Source: Candidatus Poribacteria bacterium
GTDB taxonomy: Bacteria > Poribacteria > WGA-4E > PCPOR2b
Direction: 5' to 3'
Assembly (NCBI GenBank): GCA_022567695.1
Contig: JADFGN010000002.1
Span: forward strand, 1 to 43,152
DNA: 43,152 bases
A program made the position numbers and the translations under genes. Position 1 is the first letter of the stretch. The number at the start of each line of letters is the position of its first letter. Shown here piece after piece: positions 14,339 through 22,791 of the stretch. The notes under the pieces were generated by a model. The model was not told the DNA's origin and made no database searches. It worked only from the letters and a program-made list of their open reading frames with translations.

Positions 14339-16024
14339 CTTCACAATAGCTGGAGCAATCACTGAAGCGATCTTTCCGAGCACCTCAACCATCTCCTCGG
14401 ATGCGATACCAACTTTGAACCATGCTTCGTTTCCCTTGACGGAGATCGAGGCAAACAAAGGCTCTATCCCCTGAATCTGCTGAATAAGGTGCGGTGAAAT
14501 TTGAACGCTGTCCTCTCCAGATGCCATGAGGGTTGGCAGAAATTTGTCCAGTTTGAGTTGTAAAATTAAAATTGGGTCGGCGGGTAATGCGTTGAGACGT
14601 TTTTTGAAGCCTTTAACCGCTGGGCCGGTCAAAGCGTTATCAACGACGGATTCAAATCGTTCCTCGGAAAAACTGACCAGAAACAGGTTCTTTACCTCAC
14701 CATAGTTGATCGTTACCGTTGGGTTCTCTGGTGGTAAGGACAGTTGATGCAAAGTTGTCCCATTGTAATCATACTGTTGAATCGAAAGATTAGCTAAATT
14801 TTGAATGCTATCGAGGAAGGTATGCCATTTCGCTGGGTTTTTGAGTTCTGCGACAATGGCGGCATCGATTTCATAGAAGAGATCTATAGGCGTGTCTATC
14901 GATTCTATTTTGTCACCGAAATTGCCCCATAGAGCAATCTCGCCCGTCAGCGCACCAACAATATCGTTTTCAATATCCAGATTGAGAAATCTTTCGGCCG
15001 CCGCCACACCGTCGTAGAATCCACCGGAGCTATCCGCCCCCGTTGCAATTGTCTCGATGAATTTCCAAATCGCCTTTGAATTTGGTGGCGCGATTGCAAT
15101 AAAGAAATCTTCTTCTCCGGACAATCCTTCAATGGATTGCAGCGGCTGACCTTCCTGTAAAAGGATGCCGAGAATGCCGCTTCGTCCCTCCGGCTTTACC
15201 TGTGCGTACAGTTGTACTCCGCCATCCACGTCCAGCAGATCTAAACTGAATACGAGCGTTTGCAGGGAATCTAAACCGAAAATATCGAATTCATGCCGTT
15301 CTTTTTCGTCCATATCCGCTGTGACGAGAGGTAAAGCACCCTCTCCATTAATATATGCAAAAACCTGTCCGCCGCCAAATTCTTTTTGGATTTGCTGAAA
15401 TTGGTCGTTAAGCCTTATCGATTCCCGCTTCTTTCTATAAGTATCGATCATCACTTCAAAACTGCCGGGAGTAAAACCAATCACGAAGAGGTCACCAATA
15501 AATGCGTAAGTCAGCAAAACCTCGTCAATTTGTACTGTACTATATTCAATCTTCCGGTATTTCCCAGCTTGAGGTCGGACATCGTTGCCTTCATCCATAC
15601 CAGCCAGTTGGGTCAGTCCCGTAACGATACGTTCCACCTCACGAATTGCACCGCCGGTATTGACAACCACCCCGATCATCGGCTCCGGGTCACCGGGAAG
15701 TAGCATCAAGGCAATTTGATGACCAAACGCTTCGACTAAACCGGGGACATCTATACCGAGCATCAGATTGAGCATCTGCATACCTTCATTCAACTCATCT
15801 ATTTTCGACTTAACCGACGGTTCATTGAAAACCCCTTTCCAGTTTTCGGACTCCTCAATTGTTCCCCATACATCGTCTAGGTCACGCAGTGTGACATAAA
15901 CAATGCTATCCTTTGGGATAAGTTCCTCGATTTTCGCGGCATTGGTAGGAAAAGCGACCAATAATACGATGATGTTTGACAATATCAACGCTGGTAACCA
16001 TGTACGATTGAGCTGTTTGCGCAT
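14336..16024 (-). CDS. DUF3352 family exported protein
   Basis: The 562-residue product has an N-terminal signal peptide (LPALILSNIIVLLVAFPTNAAK, cleavage probably near residue 30). The mature part reads IEELIPKDSIVYVTLRDLDDVWGTIEES, then GIDVPGLVEAFGHQIALMLL and repeated modules such as EGLSGEEDFFIAIAPPNS and DIENDIVGALTGEIALWG. This is the DUF3352 pattern, where a PADxxLYV-like strand opens each of several repeated beta-alpha units. Function is unknown; members are extracytoplasmic. I take ATG 16024, preceded by AGGAAAGGA, over TTG 16045. Its last codon lies in a dispersed palindrome. Confidence 0.82.
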   Translation of the reverse strand: MRKQLNRTWLPALILSNIIVLLVAFPTNAAKIEELIPKDSIVYVTLRDLDDVWGTIEESENWKGVFNEPSVKSKIDELNEGMQMLNLMLGIDVPGLVEAFGHQIALMLLPGDPEPMIGVVVNTGGAIREVERIVTGLTQLAGMDEGNDVRPQAGKYRKIEYSTVQIDEVLLTYAFIGDLFVIGFTPGSFEVMIDTYRKKRESIRLNDQFQQIQKEFGGGQVFAYINGEGALPLVTADMDEKERHEFDIFGLDSLQTLVFSLDLLDVDGGVQLYAQVKPEGRSGILGILLQEGQPLQSIEGLSGEEDFFIAIAPPNSKAIWKFIETIATGADSSGGFYDGVAAAERFLNLDIENDIVGALTGEIALWGNFGDKIESIDTPIDLFYEIDAAIVAELKNPAKWHTFLDSIQNLANLSIQQYDYNGTTLHQLSLPPENPTVTINYGEVKNLFLVSFSEERFESVVDNALTGPAVKGFKKRLNALPADPILILQLKLDKFLPTLMASGEDSVQISPHLIQQIQGIEPLFASISVKGNEAWFKVGIASEEMVEVLGKIASVIAPAIVK

Positions 16025-16197
16025 TGGAGATATTCCTTTCCTCAATGAGAATTCAGGGCTTCCAAAGTTTCTATAATTGATATCTTGATTGCACAGAAAT
16101 TTACAATCAAACCGCCAAATGAGCCGATTTTATCCTATCGTGTCCCCGTTTGCATCCATCGACAACATTCGTGAAATTCCCGGCTTCGGATCGTTCC

Positions 16198-16233
16198 ATT
16201 TGCAGATTTGTCCATTTGCCCATTTGTAAATTT
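16198..16233. repeat. 8-base tandem repeat ATTTGNNN x4
   Basis: Units ATTTGCAG, ATTTGTCC, ATTTGCCC and ATTTGTAA follow one another without gaps and end in ATTT. The array stops 20 bases before the -35 of the STAS promoter. It could be an operator-like array or simply a dispersed low-complexity repeat. Confidence 0.6.
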
Positions 16234-16253
16234 CTATTGATTGCAGTTTCTTT

Positions 16254-16282
16254 TTGACTTTCTGGCCTATTTTTGATAAAAT
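16254..16282 (+). promoter_or_regulatory. Sigma-70-type promoter for the STAS/RsbW-like genes
   Basis: TTGACT (16254-16259) and TAAAAT (16277-16282) with an exact 17-base spacer, 71 bases before ATG 16354. Confidence 0.7.
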
Positions 16283-16353
16283 TTATCCAAAGGAAACAGA
16301 TGCGATTTTTATTCAATTTCAAACTCAAATTCAAGCATGAGAGGTAAATTCTT

Positions 16354-16698
16354 ATGGCATCGAAGGAAACCATGACTCTTCGCGAAAGTGCTGATGTCAA
16401 AATTGTTGACATAAATGAAGATCTCGGGAGTTATGCTGCTTCTGATTTACGAAACACCCTCGAAGAACTTGTGAGTCAAAGAGCTCAACAGATCGTTGTG
16501 AATCTCAGCAGTGTTCAGCATATCAACAGCACAGCCGTTGGGGCCTTGGTTGGCGTCGCAAAACGACTTCGTCAAAAAAATGGAGATCTCAAAGTTTACG
16601 GTCTCGCGGATAATATCAAACGAACTTTTGATCTGATAGGGGCATCGAGCGTTGTTGAAATCTATGAATCTGAAGACAGCGCTGTCTCCGCTTTTTAA
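16354..16698 (+). CDS. STAS-domain anti-sigma factor antagonist
   Basis: A 114-residue single STAS domain of the SpoIIAA/RsbV kind. The strand DVKIVDINEDLGSYAASDLRNTLEEL is followed by the phosphorylation loop VNLSSVQHINSTAVGALVGVAKRL, where Ser59/Thr60 of NST take the place of the usual DSS, and by LKVYGLADNIKRTFDLIGASSVVEIY. When dephosphorylated, such proteins bind a serine kinase of the RsbW type and free its target. The partner is presumably the kinase encoded 270 bases downstream on the same strand. ATG 16354 follows GAGAGG at a normal distance. The non-canonical loop, lacking the Asp of DSSG, makes it distinct from the second STAS protein at 24.7 kb. Confidence 0.88.
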   Translation: MASKETMTLRESADVKIVDINEDLGSYAASDLRNTLEELVSQRAQQIVVNLSSVQHINSTAVGALVGVAKRLRQKNGDLKVYGLADNIKRTFDLIGASSVVEIYESEDSAVSAF

Positions 16699-16739
16699 GT
16701 CTGTAACTCTTAACCCACCGATCTTTTGTTCCTGCCAAA

Positions 16740-16769
16740 GTAAGCGTTTAAGAGGGGGTGAACGCTTAC
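16740..16769. repeat. 9-bp inverted repeat GTAAGCGTT..AACGCTTAC
   Basis: Perfect arms at 16740-16748 and 16761-16769 with a 12-base purine-rich loop (TAAGAGGGGGTG). It lies 41 bases after the STAS stop codon. There is no T tract, so it is either a weak terminator or processing hairpin, or another dispersed palindrome. Confidence 0.65.
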
Positions 16770-16970
16770 CTGTCCTTACTGTGCTTGCCTTTATGGTCTG
16801 CGTCAAGCTAAACTGAAAACGGAACAGATTACCAAATAACTAATGGATTCATTGACGGGGTAGAGCGTGTTGTAGTTCGCCTAAAGCGGCTGAAGTTATC
16901 TGCTTGAACAATTGATTTTGCAACTGTCCAAGCATCCATTACAACGATTTTGCCATACCAAAAGGTGAAA

Positions 16971-17417
16971 ATGGAGCGCAAACGTATCGAACTTAATTTC
17001 CCCAGTCAGATGTGGTATGTTCCACCAGCCCTTGCATTTATCAAGGAGTTGTCTCAACAGCTTGGTTTCTCCAAAAAGCGCATCGAGGACATTCAACTCA
17101 CCATTGATGAGATCTGTAGCAATGCGATCGAACACGGTTCTGAAACTGCCGCTTCAGGAATCGATCTCATCATCATTTTGGATGTGAATCAGTTAGACAT
17201 CCTCGTGCGAGACAGAGGAACAAAGCAGAAGAAATATTTGACTGCCGAAAGACTTGACGAAATCCATCGAGAGCGGGTATCTGGTCAGGAAGGAGGGCAT
17301 GGTATCTACATTGCCAAGAACCTATCAGATCAGCTGGAAATCCAACCTAATTCTCTCGGTGGCACTGATGTCCGAGTGGTTTTTCGCCTTAGCACCAATC
17401 TGCCACCATGTGGGTAA
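16971..17417 (+). CDS. RsbW-like serine kinase (HATPase_c anti-sigma factor)
   Basis: A 148-residue single-domain GHKL ATPase. Visible motifs are the N box TIDEICSNAIEHG (Glu and Asn for Mg-ATP), a G1-like VRDRGT and the G2 loop GQEGGHGIYIAKNLSDQL, then a closing strand DVRVVFRL. It matches RsbW/SpoIIAB-type kinases that phosphorylate STAS antagonists and bind a sigma factor or other target. ATG 16971 follows AAAGGTGAAA; TTG 16950 is a poorer choice. It is downstream of a STAS gene and convergent with a SpoIIE-type phosphatase gene, so the three proteins probably form one switch. Its target is not encoded next to it. Confidence 0.87.
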   Translation: MERKRIELNFPSQMWYVPPALAFIKELSQQLGFSKKRIEDIQLTIDEICSNAIEHGSETAASGIDLIIILDVNQLDILVRDRGTKQKKYLTAERLDEIHRERVSGQEGGHGIYIAKNLSDQLEIQPNSLGGTDVRVVFRLSTNLPPCG

Positions 17418-17427
17418 GGCAGTCGGC

Positions 17428-17443
17428 CGAGATTCTTGTCTCG
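17428..17443. terminator. Small hairpin between convergent genes
   Basis: CGAGA, loop TTCTTG, TCTCG, flanked by GGC and ACGCC. It lies in the 97-base gap between the kinase gene and the convergent phosphatase gene. It is a possible bidirectional stop without a T run; weak. Confidence 0.25.
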
Positions 17444-17514
17444 ACGCCAAAAGTTGCCCCAGTGAAGATCGAACGCATTGTGGAAAATCGACGTATCGGT
17501 CACACCATTTTGCC

Positions 17515-18711
17515 CTACCTATTTTCAAGTGTCGATTTATCCGCATCAATAGCGACTAGGGTTATATCATCGTCTTTTCCACTCCCGTCGTTAAACTGAT
17601 TGATAGCGTCAAGTACGCTATCAACAAGTACTCCGGTGCGTTCGTTAATCTGGTGAGTCAGGACGCTTTGAAGGCGATCGGTGCTAAATTCTTCTCCCTG
17701 TGGATTTTGAATCTCGTAAGCCCCGTCGGTATAGAGAAATAGACCGTTGAAGCGATCAAAGGGATAATGGTGTGTCTTGTAAACGGCGTTCGGTGTAATG
17801 CCCAAGCCCTTGCCAGTATCTTTATCTCCAATCGGTTCACACATCCCTTGACGACTATGAATGATAAACGGGAAAGGGTGTCCCGCGTTTGCGCAAGAAA
17901 GCGTTTCGTTAGGCAAATCAATCTCGGCATAAAACGCTGTCGTAAACATAAACAATTGAGAACTGATTAGCCTGTTAAAACGTGCATTCACCGTTTCAAG
18001 CAATTGCCCGGGGTCAGATATTTGACTTCTAATTTCTTCGACGACGGTTTTAATAAACACCGTGACGAAAGCAGCCGATACGCCATGCCCCATCACGTCG
18101 GAGATGAATACGCCTAATTTTCCCGGTTCAATTTCCCACAGATCGAAGAAATCTCCGCCGACATCTATTTCTGGAATGTAATGTGCGCTGACTCTAAATC
18201 CGGCTAAACTTGACAAATCTTGAGGAATCAGAATCTCCTGAATCTCGCGTGCCATCTGTAGTTCATTTACCAATCGGGCATTATGCACTTCGAGTTTTTG
18301 ATTGGCATCTTCGAGTGCATCACGATATTGTTTGATACGCAATAACGAACGCACACGCGCGAGGACTTCGTAGTGATCAAACGGCTTCGAGATAAAATCA
18401 TCCGCACCGACGCCAATGGCTTTAATCCGATCATCATCGCCTATCAGTGCAGTTACCATCACAACCGGTAGGAATCGCGTTGATTCATTCTCCCGAATCC
18501 ATTGGCACACTTTAAACCCATTCATCTCTGGCATCATCACATCAAGCAGAATCAAATCCGGTTTGCCAACCTTCACTTGCTCAATGGCTTCTTGACCATT
18601 AGTCGCCGTGAGAACGGTGTATCCTTCCGCTTGGAGCCGAATCTGAAGCAACCGTATGTTCATCGGTTCATCATCAACAACGAGAATCTTGGAACCGGGT
18701 TGGTTATTCAT
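17515..18711 (-). CDS. REC-SpoIIE (PP2C) response regulator phosphatase
   Basis: A 398-residue response regulator. The receiver domain (1-125) has VVDDEP and the phospho-acceptor Asp57 in PDLILLDVMMPEMNG, with Lys in FISKPFD. A coiled linker (about 130-160, LEDANQKLEVHNARLVNELQMAREIQ) leads into a PPM/SpoIIE Ser phosphatase domain with VGGDFFDLWE, VFISDVMGHGVSAAF and a final GKDDDITLVAID, so the metal-binding aspartates are present. It should dephosphorylate a STAS antagonist when its receiver is phosphorylated, as RsbU-type proteins do. It overlaps the upstream receiver gene by 8 bases, forming an operon with the hybrid kinase. Confidence 0.93.
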   Translation of the reverse strand: MNNQPGSKILVVDDEPMNIRLLQIRLQAEGYTVLTATNGQEAIEQVKVGKPDLILLDVMMPEMNGFKVCQWIRENESTRFLPVVMVTALIGDDDRIKAIGVGADDFISKPFDHYEVLARVRSLLRIKQYRDALEDANQKLEVHNARLVNELQMAREIQEILIPQDLSSLAGFRVSAHYIPEIDVGGDFFDLWEIEPGKLGVFISDVMGHGVSAAFVTVFIKTVVEEIRSQISDPGQLLETVNARFNRLISSQLFMFTTAFYAEIDLPNETLSCANAGHPFPFIIHSRQGMCEPIGDKDTGKGLGITPNAVYKTHHYPFDRFNGLFLYTDGAYEIQNPQGEEFSTDRLQSVLTHQINERTGVLVDSVLDAINQFNDGSGKDDDITLVAIDADKSTLENR

Positions 18712-19093
18712 TATTTGCCAATCCTTTGGAAAGGTAATTTTCTACTAGCTCCGCAAGGAGGCGAGTGTTAATTGGCTTGCTGATATAATCATCACAGCCT
18801 GCCTTGAGAAACTGCTCTCGATCTCCTTTCATTGCGTGGGCCGTTAAAGCAATGATTGGCAGATGGCGCCATTGCGGAGTCCCTTTAATCTGCCGAGTCA
18901 ATTCCTCTCCACTCATTCCGGGAAGCGCAATATCCATCAAAATCAAATCCGGTATCTGCGCTTGCAGTATCTCTAACGCCTCTTCAGCATTTGTCGCTTC
19001 AAGCACGTTATACCCTTTTGACTTTAATACAATCCGTACAATTTTCCGATTCAGATCTTTGTCTTCGACCACTAAAACGCACTTGGCACTCAT
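18704..19093 (-). CDS. Single-domain response regulator (CheY-like)
   Basis: A 129-residue stand-alone receiver: VLVVEDKDLNRKIVRIVL, the acceptor Asp in PDLILMDIALPGMSG, the Thr in IIALTAHAMKGD and Lys in DDYISKPINT. No output domain, so it works as a phosphate shuttle or protein-binding switch. The series VVEDKDLNRKIVRIVLKSKGY and IALTAHAMKGDREQFLKAGCDDYISKPI is like receivers cut from hybrid kinases. I prefer ATG 19093, behind GAGGAGGG, to the ATG 19111 that overlaps the kinase stop. It sits between the hybrid kinase and the REC-phosphatase, overlapping the latter by 8 bases. Confidence 0.9.
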   Translation of the reverse strand: MSAKCVLVVEDKDLNRKIVRIVLKSKGYNVLEATNAEEALEILQAQIPDLILMDIALPGMSGEELTRQIKGTPQWRHLPIIALTAHAMKGDREQFLKAGCDDYISKPINTRLLAELVENYLSKGLANNE

Positions 19094-19107
19094 AAGTGCA
19101 TCCCTCC

Positions 19108-22100
19108 TCATTGGTGTGATGCCCGAAAGCGCTCCATCGTTTTGATTGCTGCTAATAATTCTTCTTTGACATTACCTGTTTTTTGGATGACTGACTGAAT
19201 CTGTCCATTAAGTCCAGCCCGTTCCTCGTCACTAATATCCATCGCTGTGCAGATAATAATTGGAATATCACGAGTTTTGGCATCCTGTGTTAAGCGTCTA
19301 ATGACCTGAAATCCATCAATCTGAGGCATCATCAAGTCAAGAATAATCAAATCTGGCGTCTGAGAAATAGCGAGATCAATCGCCTCTTGTCCACCATAGG
19401 CTTGTAGCACTCTGTATCCCTCGCTTGTCAGCACCGTGGACAAAAATCTAACGGTCTGCCGGTCGTCATCAACGACAAGAAGTTGGGGCGGCGTATCATG
19501 CTGAGAAAGTCGCAGAGATTTCAGTGAAGCAAGAAGCGTTTCCTTATCGACGGGTTTGACCAAGTGATCAACTGCTCCCAGACCAAATGTCAGTTGACTG
19601 TCCTCCGTCACCGAAACGATGATGACAGGAATGGATTGAAGATTTGGACTCGTTTTTAGGGCTTTAAGAACTTCCCACCCATCCTTTTTCGGCAACAGGA
19701 TATCAAGGGTCATGGCGAACGGCTGAATTTCTGTCGCTTTAGCGATCGCCTCCTCACCATCTTTGGCATACTCAACGTGATAGCCCGCCTCCGTCAGATA
19801 GATTCCCAAAAGTTGCGCGGCTTGTTCATCATCTTCGGCAACTAAGATGGTGTGGTTATATTCCACTTCAGATGGCGAAATCGAGGGCGTAGTTGTCTCA
19901 ATCGCGGTTCCATGCCGGGAGTCTGTGTCGTGAATCTGCGGTGCCTTATCGGGTTGATGCAACGGAAGGGTAAACCAAAAGGTACTTCCTTTTCCATACT
20001 CACTCTCGACCCAAATCTCTCCGCCATGTAATGCAATCAGTCTATTGGTCAATGCCAATCCTAAGCCCGTTCCCTCATATTCTCGTGACTTTGAAGCATC
20101 AAGTTGTGTAAACGGTTGAAACAGCTTCTCCTTATCCTCCGGCTTAATTCCGATACCTGTGTCTGTGACACGCACTAGCAGGTTGTTCTCGGAAACACAG
20201 AATTCTGTGGTCACCTTTCCACCTTCGGGAGTGAACTTGACGGCGTTGGCGAGCAGATTGTAAAAAATCTGCTTGAATTTGACCTTATCCGCTTGTATTG
20301 TCACATCTTGATCAAATTCCAGAAAAGGTTGAATCTGCTTCTTGTTCGACATTCCTTGGATGACGGTATTGACCTCTTCGATACTTTCGAGGACGGAGAA
20401 ATCATCAAGTTGTAAGTCTATCTTGCCAGCTTCGATTTTTGCCAAATCGAGGATGGCGTTAATCAGCCGGAGCAGATGTGTTCCACTGGTGTGGATATCA
20501 ATGGCCAGCTCTTTCTGTTCGTCGCTAATAGACCCAAGGATTTCATCTCGTAAGATCTCTGAGAATCCAATAATCGCGTTTAATGGCGTGCGGAGTTCAT
20601 GGCTCATATTAGCGAGAAATTCGCTTTTCGTGCGATTGGCGTACTCAGCACTTTCTTTGGCTTCTTGTAATGCCGCCTCTGCTCGTACCCGCTCGGTGAT
20701 TTCCCTTTCCAGTTCGGTATTAGAACGTGCGAGTTCTTCAGCATGCCGTGCGAGTTCCTCTTCAGCTTGCTTGTGTTGGGTGATGTCCCTAGAGACACCA
20801 AAGGTACCGACGATTTGACCATTCCTGTCGCGAAGAGGTAACTTTGTTGTTGAAACCCACGTCTCTCTCCCATCCGGCCACGTTTCCTTTTCCTCCTTGC
20901 TTACCAAAGATAGCCCAGATTTCATGACTTCCTTCTCATCTTCAAATGCACTTTGTGCATGTTCTTCCGTAAAAAAGTCAAAATCTGTCTTGCCGATTGC
21001 CTCCTTGGGATGACTTAACCCGAACCATTCCGCCATTGCCTCATTAATTCTAATAAACTGGCTCTCTGTATCTTTAAAGTAAATGTTATCTGGCATATTC
21101 GCCATAAGCGTGCTGAGTCGGTATTGTTCTTGAGCCAGTGCTTCCTCCGTTCGTTTTTGCTCAGTGATGTCTTCGGAAATTCCAGCAATTCGATAGACTT
21201 TTCCCGCCTCGTTATGAATGGGAAAGGCGCGAGTTCGGATCCAGCGTATCGACTCATCGAGCCGTATAATTCGATATTCCTCATCGAATTCACCGGCGAT
21301 CTGTTTCGGCATTGCAGCAATGACCCGACTGCGATCTTCGGGGTGAATGCTGTCTACAAATAATTGCGGTTGCTCATAAAGGCTCTTGCGCGTTGCTCCC
21401 CATACCTCCTCATAGATCGGGCTGACATAGATCATTTCAGTCTTCTCGGGATTCGTCATCCAGAAAACTTGATCGATGCTTTCCGCTAACTGACGAAAGC
21501 GTTCTTCGCTTTCTCGAAGTGCTTTCTCTGCTTGTTCTTGCGCTTCTATTTTATTTTGTAAATTAGCTGTCTTTTCCGCAATTTGACTCTCTAACTCATC
21601 CGTCTGAATAATAATTCTCCCCGTCAGCGGGCGAAGCAGGAGCACCATGCCACACGTACTAAGCAGTGTCAGGCCAATAATAACACTTCCAATGGTAACG
21701 ACCTGTCGGTTGATGGGTCCATAAAGCTCCCTTTCGTCCATCTTAGCGAGCACCCCCCATTTGGTATCTCCGACTGGACCATACGCAATCACAACAGGAT
21801 TACCGAATAAGTTAGAGGGAGACCTCAGTCCAAATACACCCCTTGAAGCGTCCTTGAGGGTCATCCCAATCGGAGAATCCTTTGGTATATTATCGGGAGC
21901 CCTATCCCCACTTTTTCGTAAGGGAAAGAATATCTCGACCCCATCCTCTTTGAACTGTCCTAAAATAATCTCTTCCGTCTCTCCCAAACCAGCGTAATCT
22001 TGCACAAGACTTTTCAATCTTGACATCTTAAATAAAACAATGTCAGTTCCAACCCGCTGCTTCTGCCGTCCAGTAATTGGCGCACTCACAGCAATATAGG

Positions 22101-22572
22101 ATTCATTATCCATGGAGATCGGACCATGAATAATGACATTTGGGAATTCCGCGGCATGGAGGGGCCACTTCTGATCCGGTATGGGCAAGCCAACATGGAC
22201 GACAGATTTGCCTTTTGCATCTAGCCGCACAATCCCAGCAACGACTTGAGATTTATCCATTGCCTCGATTAATATATCTCGGCAAAAATTCACCAAAGTC
22301 TCTAAGTCTACAGTTCCTTCGTTGTATGCCTCAAGTTCTTCACGAGCTTTGGTGCGGGCAGTAATTTGTAGCGCAATATCTTTGACGCGAGAAAGGTACT
22401 CTTCAACTGCCACTGTTTTGGTTTTCATGGAGTGAAACAGATTGCGCCCTACCTCCTCTTTTAGGTGACTGTATAGCGGGATTATACTTGCCAAGAATAC
22501 AATCAACCCTATCACGAAAATGCCCAGCGCAGAATAAACAATAATCCATTTCTGTAGCCTCTTGGAATCCAT
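19108..22572 (-). CDS. Hybrid sensor histidine kinase (Cache-PAS-PAS-HisKA-HATPase-REC-REC)
   Basis: A 1154-residue membrane kinase. Membrane segments at about 9-34 and 291-314 enclose an extracytoplasmic sensor of about 250 residues, with a dCache-like look (GIVRLDAKGKSVVHVG). Then come a coiled coil, PAS 1 (about 355-470), PAS 2 (about 482-600), another coiled coil, and HisKA with the phospho-His658 in NMSHELRTPLNAIIGF. HATPase has the N box NLLANAVKFTPEGG, G1 DTGIGIKPEDK and G2 EGTGLGLALTNRL. Two receivers follow: ILVAEDDEQ with Asp in MTLDILLPKKDG, and LLVVDDDRQ with Asp in IILDLMMPQIDG. Signals are unknown. It is transcribed just before the CheY-like and REC-phosphatase genes and probably controls them. 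Confidence 0.94.
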   Translation of the reverse strand: MDSKRLQKWIIVYSALGIFVIGLIVFLASIIPLYSHLKEEVGRNLFHSMKTKTVAVEEYLSRVKDIALQITARTKAREELEAYNEGTVDLETLVNFCRDILIEAMDKSQVVAGIVRLDAKGKSVVHVGLPIPDQKWPLHAAEFPNVIIHGPISMDNESYIAVSAPITGRQKQRVGTDIVLFKMSRLKSLVQDYAGLGETEEIILGQFKEDGVEIFFPLRKSGDRAPDNIPKDSPIGMTLKDASRGVFGLRSPSNLFGNPVVIAYGPVGDTKWGVLAKMDERELYGPINRQVVTIGSVIIGLTLLSTCGMVLLLRPLTGRIIIQTDELESQIAEKTANLQNKIEAQEQAEKALRESEERFRQLAESIDQVFWMTNPEKTEMIYVSPIYEEVWGATRKSLYEQPQLFVDSIHPEDRSRVIAAMPKQIAGEFDEEYRIIRLDESIRWIRTRAFPIHNEAGKVYRIAGISEDITEQKRTEEALAQEQYRLSTLMANMPDNIYFKDTESQFIRINEAMAEWFGLSHPKEAIGKTDFDFFTEEHAQSAFEDEKEVMKSGLSLVSKEEKETWPDGRETWVSTTKLPLRDRNGQIVGTFGVSRDITQHKQAEEELARHAEELARSNTELEREITERVRAEAALQEAKESAEYANRTKSEFLANMSHELRTPLNAIIGFSEILRDEILGSISDEQKELAIDIHTSGTHLLRLINAILDLAKIEAGKIDLQLDDFSVLESIEEVNTVIQGMSNKKQIQPFLEFDQDVTIQADKVKFKQIFYNLLANAVKFTPEGGKVTTEFCVSENNLLVRVTDTGIGIKPEDKEKLFQPFTQLDASKSREYEGTGLGLALTNRLIALHGGEIWVESEYGKGSTFWFTLPLHQPDKAPQIHDTDSRHGTAIETTTPSISPSEVEYNHTILVAEDDEQAAQLLGIYLTEAGYHVEYAKDGEEAIAKATEIQPFAMTLDILLPKKDGWEVLKALKTSPNLQSIPVIIVSVTEDSQLTFGLGAVDHLVKPVDKETLLASLKSLRLSQHDTPPQLLVVDDDRQTVRFLSTVLTSEGYRVLQAYGGQEAIDLAISQTPDLIILDLMMPQIDGFQVIRRLTQDAKTRDIPIIICTAMDISDEERAGLNGQIQSVIQKTGNVKEELLAAIKTMERFRASHQ

Positions 22573-22791
22573 AACTCAACCTCGATTCAACAAACCGTAG
22601 CATCGATTTAGATGCCATCATATTTTCAATAGAGTCAGCATTTGCAGAAATACATCGAGCCGATTGTAGGGGTGGAATCTCGTTCCGATGGGGTTTCCCT
22701 TGCGCATTATCTTACTCAAGTTGCTACCTATTGAAAAAGAACCCAAACTGATGTGACAAACCGTCATATAACTAAATTCTTCGATTCGTTG

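Larger units (their letters stand above)
16025..16353. other. Intergenic region between DUF3352 and STAS genes
   Basis: About 330 bases between divergent genes. It contains a four-unit ATTTGNNN tandem repeat (16198-16229) and a strong plus-strand promoter (16254-16282). No protein gene is supported. Confidence 0.6.

Noticed and set aside
20342..20818. 158-codon plus-strand frame within the hybrid kinase
   Set aside because: Antisense shadow of a strong HisKA/coiled-coil region; Ser/Arg-rich composition typical of such shadows.
22660..22700. A string TGTAGGGGTGGAATC..GATGGGG resembling the GGGGCGAGG repeat
   Set aside because: It does not form a proper palindrome and matches only the first few bases, so I do not count it as a third copy.
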